Source of the DNA: Planctomycetaceae bacterium
GTDB taxonomy: Bacteria; Planctomycetota; Planctomycetia; Pirellulales; Pirellulaceae
Direction: 5' to 3'
Assembly (NCBI GenBank): GCA_003501565.1
Contig: DNPC01000123.1
Location: 1 to 15,935, forward strand
Length of the DNA stretch: 15,935 nt
Shown piece after piece: positions 1 through 6,417 of this stretch. Position numbers and translations under genes: made by a program. Under the pieces are notes generated by a model. It did not search any database. It was not told the origin of the DNA and saw only the letters and a program-made list of their open reading frames with translations. Position 1 is the stretch's first letter, and each line of letters starts with the position of its first letter.

Positions 1-17
1 GCGGCAAACTCAATTGT

Positions 18-29
18 GTCTGGCCAGAC
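18..29. repeat. 12-bp perfect palindrome
   Basis: GTCTGGCCAGAC equals its own reverse complement. It lies about 120 bases beyond the stop codon of the minus-strand regulator gene, in a 148-base edge stretch where I see no convincing gene. It could be a protein-binding site for a gene left of the window, or chance. No second copy was noticed. Confidence 0.3.
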
Positions 30-148
30 CGATCCGAGGATTTGTGGTGAAGCGGCTCGCGATGCAATTCACGTCTGCCAATGTTTGCAACGATCGGCCG
101 AGTCGCGGACATGGATCGAATGCAGTTAACGCTTTGGTGCGTCGGCGG

Positions 149-853
149 CTAGAGTCCAAAGTCGCAATACCCATTGTCTTGCAATCTGGTCAGTAACCTT
201 GCCAAGTCCATGGCGTTTTCTAGCTCTAGGACTTTGAGCACGTGAGCACGACGATTGTCGATCGTCTTGTCCGTAACCTCATAGAGTTCCGCTAAAGTGC
301 GGCTCTTCTGCCCCTTGGCAATTGCGACCGCAATCTCACGATCACGCTCGGCCAAATTGCGAAAGACGTCCCAACAACGCGACAAAGCAATCAGTTTCAT
401 CGCTTCATCATTTTCATGCGATTCAACAGCTGTCATCCCCAGTATCGCGGCCCGATGTTGCTTGCAGCCAAGCAGGGATTTCTTAACCGTATGCATCCTC
501 AGCTGACGCCCGATTTTATCGCGGCCGTGATGCTCCAAAAGGACCGTGTCACTGCCGGCAAGGATGATCTGATCGGAGTGCTGCGAAACACCTAGGACCG
601 TGGGGTCCAGGAACTTCTGCGAGTTGCGACCATTGGTTATTCCTCCCGAGAAGACTCGCTCGTAAAGGGCGTTTCCGAATAAGACCGTGCCATCTGCCGA
701 CTTGATGTAAACACACCGAGTGGATTTCTCGATTATGGCAACTAGTTCTGAAGAGGATTCCGCAAGCAAGATTTTCGAATGGAGTCTTTGAGCCTCCAGT
801 ACTAGCTGGCTAGCCCAGGCGACCGATGTCAACTTTGCGTCTGGCAGTTGCAT
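149..853 (-). CDS. PAS-domain LuxR/FixJ-type transcriptional regulator
   Basis: This 234-residue protein is probably a cytoplasmic DNA-binding regulator. Residues about 34-145 look like one PAS sensor domain, with the typical opening VYIKSADGTVLFGNALYE at 49-65 and a closing strand near ILGMTAV. Residues about 165-225 form a LuxR/FixJ-type helix-turn-helix, with LAERDREIAVAIAKG at 167-181 and the recognition helix region TDKTIDNRRAHVLKVL at 194-209. There is no receiver domain with a phosphorylated Asp, so it is not a classical response regulator. Any signal would have to act through the PAS fold or a partner. The ATG at 853 is well supported by the AAGGAGG site upstream. It lies 146 bases downstream of crcB on the same strand and may be cotranscribed, but the gap is structured. 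The ligand and target genes cannot be read from the sequence. Domain call fairly sure; biological role unknown. Confidence 0.85.
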   Translation of the reverse strand: MQLPDAKLTSVAWASQLVLEAQRLHSKILLAESSSELVAIIEKSTRCVYIKSADGTVLFGNALYERVFSGGITNGRNSQKFLDPTVLGVSQHSDQIILAGSDTVLLEHHGRDKIGRQLRMHTVKKSLLGCKQHRAAILGMTAVESHENDEAMKLIALSRCWDVFRNLAERDREIAVAIAKGQKSRTLAELYEVTDKTIDNRRAHVLKVLELENAMDLARLLTRLQDNGYCDFGL

Positions 854-862
854 CCCGAATCG

Positions 863-869
863 CCTCCTT
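863..869 (-). promoter_or_regulatory. strong Shine-Dalgarno site of the LuxR-type regulator
   Basis: On the minus strand this reads AAGGAGG, a full anti-16S match, 9 bases before the ATG at 853. It fixes the start of the regulator and is stronger than the site of any other gene in the window. Confidence 0.75.
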
Positions 870-900
870 GAGTCTCACGCGTTTGTTCCGGGAAATTGAC

Positions 901-951
901 GGCCTTTTGCGGAGCAGGCCTCAACAGTAAGAAGCTGTTCCCGCCTCGGGA
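901..951 (-). other. cluster of three short hairpins between crcB and the regulator
   Basis: Three adjacent inverted repeats lie in this 51-base stretch: GGCC...GGCC at 901-920 (stem GGCCTGC with a three-T bulge), AACAG/CTGTT at 923-927 and 935-939, and TCCCG/CGGGA at 939-943 and 947-951 (loop CCT). None is followed by a clear T-run on the minus strand, so a simple intrinsic terminator of crcB is not obvious. They could form a structured leader of the regulator mRNA or a weak attenuator. The first and third stems are GC-rich; the middle one is weak. Confidence 0.3.
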
Positions 952-999
952 CCCACTTCTTCTTGTGTTGGTCGGTTTCCTGTTTCGCAACTATTTTTA

Positions 1000-1431
1000 T
1001 TATTCGAACTCCTCTTGTAAATCAACGGAGGGTCGATTGATGTCTACATTGTGAGAAGTAATTCGCTGCGAGATGCCCCAACCACATGCTAAGGCGAGAA
1101 TGCCGACCGCTATATGGATCGCAATCAGACCAAGTCCCCAAAGCGGACGCTCACGCCAGAGTAGAACCGCTTCGAGTGCGAAGCTGCTGAATGTGGTGAG
1201 TCCGCCGAGGATGCCAACGCGGACTCCTACGGTAAGCCAATGCGATTGGCTTTGATGGATTTCCGACCAGGCAAACAAAGCTCCGATCGCGAAGCAGCCC
1301 GCGGCATTGGCCAAGAAGGTCGCGAGCGGTGGCCAAGGGTTCCCGGCAAGATGCAGTAGTACGGCAATCAAATGGCGCAACGAGGCTCCCGCCATACCAC
1401 CAATCCCGACAGCGATCCATTCTCGAAGCAT
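1000..1431 (-). CDS. crcB: CrcB/Fluc fluoride ion channel
   Basis: A 143-residue inner-membrane protein of the Fluc family. These proteins assemble as dual-topology dimers and export fluoride, protecting enzymes such as enolase and pyrophosphatase. Seen here: four hydrophobic segments, the N-terminal GGMAGASLRH (11-20, conserved Arg19), the pore Asn42 in ANAAGCFAIG, and the signature GILGGLTTFSSF (73-84) carrying the paired Phe residues 81 and 84. Family members are usually about 120-130 residues; this one ends in a hydrophilic acidic tail of about 20 residues. The frame is open upstream to 1713, but the ATG at 1431 is chosen because it has AAGGA 9 bases upstream, and the extension is polar, low in complexity and unlike the family. 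Nothing in the 281-base leader matches the fluoride riboswitch core. The gene is divergent from ilvB. Confidence 0.93.
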   Translation of the reverse strand: MLREWIAVGIGGMAGASLRHLIAVLLHLAGNPWPPLATFLANAAGCFAIGALFAWSEIHQSQSHWLTVGVRVGILGGLTTFSSFALEAVLLWRERPLWGLGLIAIHIAVGILALACGWGISQRITSHNVDINRPSVDLQEEFE

Positions 1432-1440
1432 GTTCAGCGA

Positions 1441-1445
1441 TCCTT
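1441..1445 (-). promoter_or_regulatory. Shine-Dalgarno site that decides the crcB start
   Basis: On the minus strand this reads AAGGA, 9 bases before the ATG at 1431. It supports the 143-residue form over the long open frame that extends up to the ilvB start. Confidence 0.6.
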
Positions 1446-1525
1446 GTTTCTTTGAAGTGGACGGTACCACATGGCAGTGCTGCAGATTCTCATTTGGTGT
1501 ACAAATGAACAGTGTCCTGCTGTTG

Positions 1526-1553
1526 GAATTAGAATCTTTGGTCGAATTGTCAG
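1526..1553 (-). promoter_or_regulatory. possible sigma-70-like promoter of crcB
   Basis: On the minus strand CTGACA (1553-1548) and TAATTC (1531-1526) are separated by 16 bases. This is a fair match to -35/-10 elements and would place a start of transcription roughly 85-90 bases before the crcB ATG. Planctomycete promoters are poorly characterised, so this is only a candidate. Confidence 0.22.
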
Positions 1554-1712
1554 CCCGATGCCGATCTTTTGTCAGCGTCGACTTGTCTAATCGGCTCGTG
1601 GGTTGAGAATGACACTCAGAAAGTTTCTTAGGCCAGCTGGACCGTGACAAGATGTCTGAAGGTGGGTTGAGCGGCTTAAGATTCGGATAAAGTTCAACGG
1701 AGAAGCAAAACA

Positions 1713-3488
1713 ATGGCTACAGCGGATCAAAAGCGTGCGACGAGTGTCATGACCGGGGCTGACATCCTAGTCAAATCGCTTGTGGAACACGGCACGGAGG
1801 TGATTTTCGCGTATCCCGGCGGTTGCAGCATGCCAATGCACCAATCGTTGACTCGCTACTCTGACCGCTTACGAACCATCCTGCCTCGTCACGAACAAGG
1901 TGGGGCCTTTGCCGCACAAGGTCTTGCACGTAGCACGGGAAAGCCCGGTGTGGTGATGGCGACCAGTGGACCTGGGGCGACCAACCTGGTGACTGCCATT
2001 GCTGACGCAAAACTCGACTCGATACCAATGGTTGCGGTAACTGGTCAGGTTCCGACTCCTGTAATCGGTAGCGACGCGTTTCAAGAGACGCCGATGGTAG
2101 AGGTTTGTCGAAGCATCACCAAGCACCACTACTTGGTTACAGATGTTCGAGATGTTGCTCGAGTCATGAAGGAAGCGTTTCACGTCGCGACGACCGGGCG
2201 TCCAGGCCCAGTTTTGGTTGACATGCCAAAGGACGTACAGCTGGATAGTTGTGAAGTCGACTGGGAGGTCCCGATGGATCTGCCCGGATATAAGGTGATC
2301 ACACCTCATGCCCAGCCGGAGCAAATTCGTCAGATCGCGGCGGCTATCAAGCACTCCAAACGTCCGATGTTGTACTGCGGTGGTGGCGTAATCGCTGCCG
2401 ACGGCGCCGAAGCGTTACGCAAGCTTGTCGATTTGACCGGAATTCCCATCACGATGACTGTTATGGGGCTAGGGCTATATCCGAATCGAGAAGATCTCTC
2501 GATGGATATGCTGGGGATGCACGGTTCAGCCTACGCCAACTATGCGGTTCGTGACTGCGATCTTCTCCTGGCATTCGGCGTTAGGTTTGACGATCGGGTT
2601 ACCGGCAAGCTTTCTGAATTTGCCAAGAATGCAAAAATCATTCACGTAGACATCGATGCATCGGAGCTGAATAAAAACAAGGTTGCTCACATTCCGGTGT
2701 GTAGCGATGTTAAGTTTGCTATCGATGAGTTGAACAAGATCGTTGAGCCGCCAGAGGGTATCGGCCCGTGGGTCAAGCAGTGCAGCGATCTTAAGAAAAA
2801 ATATCCCTACTCCTACGATGAGAATTTCGACGGGATCTTGCAGCAGCACGCCATCCGTGAGCTTAGCGATTTAACGCAGGATCGCGAAACCTACGTCAGC
2901 GTAGGGGTGGGCCAGCACCAGATGTGGGCGGCGCAGTTCTACCAGTTTAGCCGTCCACGGACTTGGATGAGTTCATCTGGCCTGGGAACAATGGGTTTCG
3001 GACTGCCTTGTGCGATGGGAATTCAGGCTGCCAATCCGGACGCCCTGGTGGTTGATATCGATGGCGATGGAAGCTTCCAGATGAACATCCAAGAACTCGC
3101 CACGTTGCACTGCGAGGATTTGCCCGTCAAAGTCCTGCTACTCAACAACCAACACCTGGGAATGGTTGTTCAGTGGGAAGACCGATTTGAGAAATCGAAT
3201 CGCGCTCACACGTACCTTGGTCCAATTGGTCACGAAGAAGCCAGTGGCACTGGTGTGACTGACAGTCACGCGTATGTGGCCCAGCGTTATCCCCACTTCG
3301 TTGAAATTGCCAAAGGCTATGGATGCGGGGCTGCTACGGTATCGAAGAAATCCGATTTACGCGGTGCCCTTGAGGAAATGATTTCCTACGATGGGCCGTT
3401 CGTCTTGGATGTTTCCGTCCCGTACCAAGAGCATGTCTTGCCGATGATTCCAAGTGGACATACGGTTGACGATATGATCCTCGAATAG
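1713..3488 (+). CDS. ilvB: acetolactate synthase large (catalytic) subunit
   Basis: A 591-residue ThDP- and FAD-dependent enzyme that joins two pyruvates, or pyruvate and 2-oxobutyrate, in the first common step of valine, leucine and isoleucine synthesis. All three domains are present. The N-terminal ThDP domain has YPGG and the catalytic Glu61 in RHEQ. The central domain spans about 195-340. The C-terminal ThDP domain has GDGS at 451-454 and NN at 478-479 for the metal-diphosphate motif. ATG 1713 has GGAG 10 bases upstream. Stretches such as GVGQHQMWAAQFY, QWEDRF, NRAHTYLG and QEHVLPMIPSG are unusually close to plant acetolactate synthase, and an insert of roughly 20 residues follows NRAHTYLG (about 504-526). 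Pro114, Trp488 and Ser581 correspond to plant Pro197, Trp574 and Ser653, where changes give herbicide tolerance; all are wild type. No ilvN or ilvC is adjacent, so the regulatory subunit, if any, is elsewhere. Confidence 0.97.
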   Translation: MATADQKRATSVMTGADILVKSLVEHGTEVIFAYPGGCSMPMHQSLTRYSDRLRTILPRHEQGGAFAAQGLARSTGKPGVVMATSGPGATNLVTAIADAKLDSIPMVAVTGQVPTPVIGSDAFQETPMVEVCRSITKHHYLVTDVRDVARVMKEAFHVATTGRPGPVLVDMPKDVQLDSCEVDWEVPMDLPGYKVITPHAQPEQIRQIAAAIKHSKRPMLYCGGGVIAADGAEALRKLVDLTGIPITMTVMGLGLYPNREDLSMDMLGMHGSAYANYAVRDCDLLLAFGVRFDDRVTGKLSEFAKNAKIIHVDIDASELNKNKVAHIPVCSDVKFAIDELNKIVEPPEGIGPWVKQCSDLKKKYPYSYDENFDGILQQHAIRELSDLTQDRETYVSVGVGQHQMWAAQFYQFSRPRTWMSSSGLGTMGFGLPCAMGIQAANPDALVVDIDGDGSFQMNIQELATLHCEDLPVKVLLLNNQHLGMVVQWEDRFEKSNRAHTYLGPIGHEEASGTGVTDSHAYVAQRYPHFVEIAKGYGCGAATVSKKSDLRGALEEMISYDGPFVLDVSVPYQEHVLPMIPSGHTVDDMILE

Positions 3489-3538
3489 GCCGCAAGCACC
3501 GCCGCGGTCTGCATGTTGCCTGTCAACAAGATTCTGCG

Positions 3539-4939
3539 TCAATACGCGTTTTCTTGCTTGAAGACCACGAGGAAGGTCCTCAGTAGGATCTTTATGTCTA
3601 GGAATAGCGACCACTGTTGAATGTAGCGGTGGTCGTAGTCGACTCGCTTCTGCATCTTGTCGAGTGTTTCCGTTTCGCCCCGAAAGCCTTCCACTTGGGC
3701 CAAGCCAGTGATGCCTGGTTTAACTTTGTGGCGCAGCATGTATCCATGAATCAGCTTGCGATAGTGCTCGTTGTGTGCCGATGCGTGCGGGCGTGGTCCA
3801 ACGAGTGACATCGTGCCTTCGAGCACGTTAAACAGCTGCGGAAGTTCGTCCAAGCTGGTCTTACGCAGAACGGCACCCAGTGGCGTGATCCGTGCGTCAT
3901 TCTTGGTGGCTTGAGCGACGCTTGGACCGTTGTCGCAGGTCGTCATCGAACGGAATTTCCAAACCCAGATTTCTTTTCCGTCGAGACCATAACGCTTTTG
4001 GCGAAAGAAGATGGGGCCAGCGGACGTGAGTTTTACCATGGCAGCTACAAGTAGCATGACAGGCGAAATCAGCAGCAGCCCGGCACTTGCGACTCCAACA
4101 TCAAACACTCGCTTGATCCAACTATCAACGCCATACAGCGGAGATTCGAACACGCTTACTGCTGGAAGGTCGCCAACCAAGTCCCAACGTGAATGAAGCA
4201 ACTCAAAGACGAAGAAGTCCGGAACGATGTAGGCGCTGGCGGTCGTATCAGCAAGTTGGTCCAAAAGCCATTTGATTCGAGCCTCGGCGCGCATCGGTAA
4301 CGTTACAAATACAGTGTCGATCTCACCCCGTTTGGCGCGGATAACCAATTGCTCAAGTTTTCCGTGGTATTGCTCTTCAGGAAGATCAACGTTCCACCGA
4401 TCAGCCTGACGATCGTCAAAAAATCCGGTGATCTGGAGACCGCAGCTTAAATTTGCCTCCGCGTTGTCACGCAACTGCAAGCCGAGGCTGTTCACGCCCG
4501 CGATCGCGCACTTGCGTCCCGCAATGCCATTCTTGACTAGGAATTCAGCGGCGATCCGAAAAAGCATCCGGGTAAGTCCCAGGCCTGATCCACCGAGGAT
4601 GATCCAGCCGAATACACTGCTTCGAGCGAAATTGAGACCGAGCCTACTGAAGAAGGCGAGCATCGCAATCACCAGTAAAGTCAGAGTCCAGCACATTAGT
4701 ACTTGGACTAAGTCCGAGCTCGCCGTGGCCGAGACGCGGGTCCGGACCACATTGGATGCTTCGCAAACGAATAAGTACACAAGTACGGCTACGACCGCGA
4801 CGAGCAATGTGCTGTTGGAGGTATATTGGCCCGCCAGTGCCTGACTGGCATAAAGTGTGCCGCCGATAACGACAGCATCACCGACACGCTGCAGAAGACC
4901 GAGGGGAGATCGGGATGATTGGATTCTGACGTCTGTCAT
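3539..4939 (-). CDS. wcaJ: WcaJ-type undecaprenyl-phosphate sugar phosphotransferase
   Basis: A membrane enzyme of the polyisoprenyl-phosphate hexose-1-phosphate transferase family. It moves a sugar-1-phosphate, glucose in characterised WcaJ proteins, from a UDP-sugar onto undecaprenyl phosphate to start exopolysaccharide or capsule repeat units. With the ATG at 4939 it has 466 residues. It shows about four N-terminal membrane segments (roughly 15-130), a CoA-binding-like Rossmann region (about 140-265), a membrane re-entrant helix (about 280-310), and the catalytic Bac_transf domain to the end. The catalytic Asp-Glu pair lies in RKTSLDELPQLFNV (Asp364, Glu365), followed by SLVGPRPHA. KPGITGLAQ and GFRGETETLDKM are hallmarks of the WcaJ subgroup. 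A TTG at 4972 would add 11 residues; neither start has a clear ribosome site. The gene stands alone with no glycosyltransferases nearby, so the polymer is unknown. It is convergent with ilvB, 50 bases away. Confidence 0.92.
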   Translation of the reverse strand: MTDVRIQSSRSPLGLLQRVGDAVVIGGTLYASQALAGQYTSNSTLLVAVVAVLVYLFVCEASNVVRTRVSATASSDLVQVLMCWTLTLLVIAMLAFFSRLGLNFARSSVFGWIILGGSGLGLTRMLFRIAAEFLVKNGIAGRKCAIAGVNSLGLQLRDNAEANLSCGLQITGFFDDRQADRWNVDLPEEQYHGKLEQLVIRAKRGEIDTVFVTLPMRAEARIKWLLDQLADTTASAYIVPDFFVFELLHSRWDLVGDLPAVSVFESPLYGVDSWIKRVFDVGVASAGLLLISPVMLLVAAMVKLTSAGPIFFRQKRYGLDGKEIWVWKFRSMTTCDNGPSVAQATKNDARITPLGAVLRKTSLDELPQLFNVLEGTMSLVGPRPHASAHNEHYRKLIHGYMLRHKVKPGITGLAQVEGFRGETETLDKMQKRVDYDHRYIQQWSLFLDIKILLRTFLVVFKQENAY

Positions 4940-5029
4940 GGTTGTAGCGAGCTGCGAGAGGTCATCGGGCAACGAACCAGAGAGATTCAGGCTACATTGC
5001 TAGGACTTTACGCAAACATAGAACGCTAC

Positions 5030-5041
5030 ACGGTCGACCGT
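5030..5041. repeat. 12-bp perfect palindrome upstream of wcaJ
   Basis: ACGGTCGACCGT is its own reverse complement. It lies about 90 bases upstream of the wcaJ ATG, in the segment between thiL and wcaJ. The position suits an operator for a dimeric repressor or activator controlling the sugar phosphotransferase, but no regulator gene is adjacent and chance cannot be excluded. Confidence 0.35.
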
Positions 5042-5091
5042 CCCCATTTTCAGTTGATTGACTGACAAAAGTGCGTGCAGATTCTGCGGGA

Positions 5092-5188
5092 AAAGTGTGG
5101 TTTAACGAAACCAGTCCGCGAATGCGAATAACACACAGATACGCTTGGAACAATGCTCCGTGGAGTCTACAAATTGAATCCACACTTT
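5092..5188. repeat. long-range 9-bp inverted repeat between thiL and wcaJ
   Basis: AAAGTGTGG at 5092-5100 is exactly inverted as CCACACTTT at 5180-5188, enclosing 79 bases. The enclosed sequence has further small complementary pieces such as CTCC/GGAG near 5155-5165. It could be the base stem of a folded RNA or a degenerate mobile fragment; no gene was recognised in it. Together with the palindrome at 5030 this accounts for most of the 271-base gap. Confidence 0.3.
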
Positions 5189-5210
5189 CGGGGAGTTCGG
5201 TAGGTCCAGT

Positions 5211-6140
5211 CTATCGCCCGTGGATGTATCCGCTGGACGTTAGCTGGCGGATCTTTCCGCCTTCGCGGGCCCACAAGCCAGTACGACTGGTGATCGAGCC
5301 AACGACGATTGCAGAGTCTTCTCCAACCAGCTGTTGAAGTTGCTGGACCGAATCTGGTGGAACGGTGAGCAACAGTTCGAAATCCTCACCGTCGCCCAAG
5401 GCATGTTCGATTGGTTGCTTGTTACTCGATTCGCTGGCCTGCACCGCAGCATCGCTGATCGGCACTTTGTCCAGTTCCAAGATCGCACCGCAGTGCGATG
5501 CATCGGTAAGCCTAAGCAAATCGACACTAAGTCCGTCACTGATGTCCATTGCCGCGTTTACCGGAATGCTGGAACGGATGGCGCGCGCCAAGTCGATTCG
5601 GGGTGTAAAGTCCAGGTGTTTGCCAAGGATGCTTCCACCGAGAGGGCCTGTGACGACGATTGCGTCATCGGGTTGCGCGTTGTTCCGCAGCCAGGTAACG
5701 TTGTCAACCGTTTGACCGATCGCCGTTAGGGTCAGCGACAGCGGGCCGTCCCAACAATTCGTATCTCCGCCAGCTAAGCCAACGTCAAACTTGGCCAAAG
5801 CCTCGCAGACACCTTCATAGATCTCCGAGGCAAGTGCATCAGTCGCCATGGCCGGATTCGTCTGGACCTGATTGGGCAGGCACATCGAAAGGAACACGCA
5901 CCGGGGATCGGCTGCCATCGCAGCAAGATCGCTCAGGTTTACGTTCACAAGTTTTCGGCCGATGGCTCGTGGATCGGTTTCACCAAGTCGAAAATGCACA
6001 CCATCACATTGGCTGTCTGTGGTGACGACCAAATCCGAGTCGGTGGCCGCTAACACTGCGGCGTCGTCGCCGATCGAGACCTTTTCTTGTGGCAACCGCC
6101 TTGCCCGCATCTTTGCCCAAGCCACAAACGACTGTTCCAC
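5211..6140 (-). CDS. thiL: thiamine-monophosphate kinase
   Basis: A 309-residue cytoplasmic ATP-dependent kinase that converts thiamine monophosphate to thiamine diphosphate, the last step of cofactor synthesis. It belongs to the PurM/SelD-like ATP-binding superfamily. Motifs in order: IGDDAAV (23-29), TTDSQCDGVHF (40-50), VNLSDLAAMAADP (67-79), GGDTN (124-128), VTGPLGGS (163-170), MDISDGLSVDL (198-208) and GDGEDFELL (249-257). These are the metal, nucleotide and substrate loops of ThiL, and the length is usual. The start is taken as GTG at 6140 because AGGA lies 7 bases before it and the resulting MEQSF fits the family N-terminus; a TTG at 6146 is possible but sits almost on the ribosome site. 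No other thiamine gene is adjacent. It is divergent from nagB, with 277 bases between the two start codons. Confidence 0.95.
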   Translation of the reverse strand: MEQSFVAWAKMRARRLPQEKVSIGDDAAVLAATDSDLVVTTDSQCDGVHFRLGETDPRAIGRKLVNVNLSDLAAMAADPRCVFLSMCLPNQVQTNPAMATDALASEIYEGVCEALAKFDVGLAGGDTNCWDGPLSLTLTAIGQTVDNVTWLRNNAQPDDAIVVTGPLGGSILGKHLDFTPRIDLARAIRSSIPVNAAMDISDGLSVDLLRLTDASHCGAILELDKVPISDAAVQASESSNKQPIEHALGDGEDFELLLTVPPDSVQQLQQLVGEDSAIVVGSITSRTGLWAREGGKIRQLTSSGYIHGR

Positions 6141-6147
6141 TGACAAT

Positions 6148-6151
6148 TCCT
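6148..6151 (-). promoter_or_regulatory. Shine-Dalgarno site that favours the GTG start of thiL
   Basis: The minus strand reads TTAGGAATTG followed by TCAGTG. AGGA is 7 bases from the GTG at 6140 but only 1 base from the TTG at 6146, so the GTG is the likelier start. Confidence 0.5.
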
Positions 6152-6182
6152 AACCTAAAACCAACTTGATTCCCCGTGAAGA

Positions 6183-6192
6183 CTGCCGGCAG
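6183..6192. repeat. 10-bp palindrome in the thiL-nagB divergent region
   Basis: CTGCCGGCAG is perfectly self-complementary and lies about 45 bases upstream of the thiL start, within the 277-base region shared by the divergent thiL and nagB genes. It could be an operator. An 8-base direct repeat, GCAATCGC, occurs at 6197-6204 and 6241-6248. No clear promoter elements were recognised in this region. Confidence 0.25.
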
Positions 6193-6417
6193 AAGGGCAA
6201 TCGCCGACAAATGATAGCCGAAGACCACTGTAATTGGAGTGCAATCGCGCCGGCATCGTGCATCAAGCAAATGAATGGTCTGCCAAAGTAAAACGACAGC
6301 GCTGTCTACAACGGCTGTTGCGAAGCCGATACACTGACGCTTTGCAACCTTGGGATCTGCGACAGTCTCGAAGTTGCTACCCACCCCCGACGCTGACCCG
6401 TACAGAAACGAAGCAAG

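Noticed and set aside
14..196. 60-codon frame on the plus strand at the left edge
   Set aside because: It has no ribosome site, runs into the 3' end of the regulator gene on the other strand, and has no recognisable motif.
1432..1713. N-terminal extension of crcB up to position 1713 on the minus strand
   Set aside because: The extra 94 residues are polar and Ser/Lys-rich, unlike any CrcB. The internal ATG at 1431 has a proper ribosome site and gives the family N-terminus.
1869..2354. 161-codon frame on the minus strand inside ilvB
   Set aside because: It is fully antisense to the conserved N-terminal half of acetolactate synthase, with no sign of independent function.
4992..5183. 63-codon frame on the minus strand between thiL and wcaJ
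   Set aside because: It starts with GTG without a ribosome site and has no recognisable composition or motif. The symmetric sequence elements explain the segment better.
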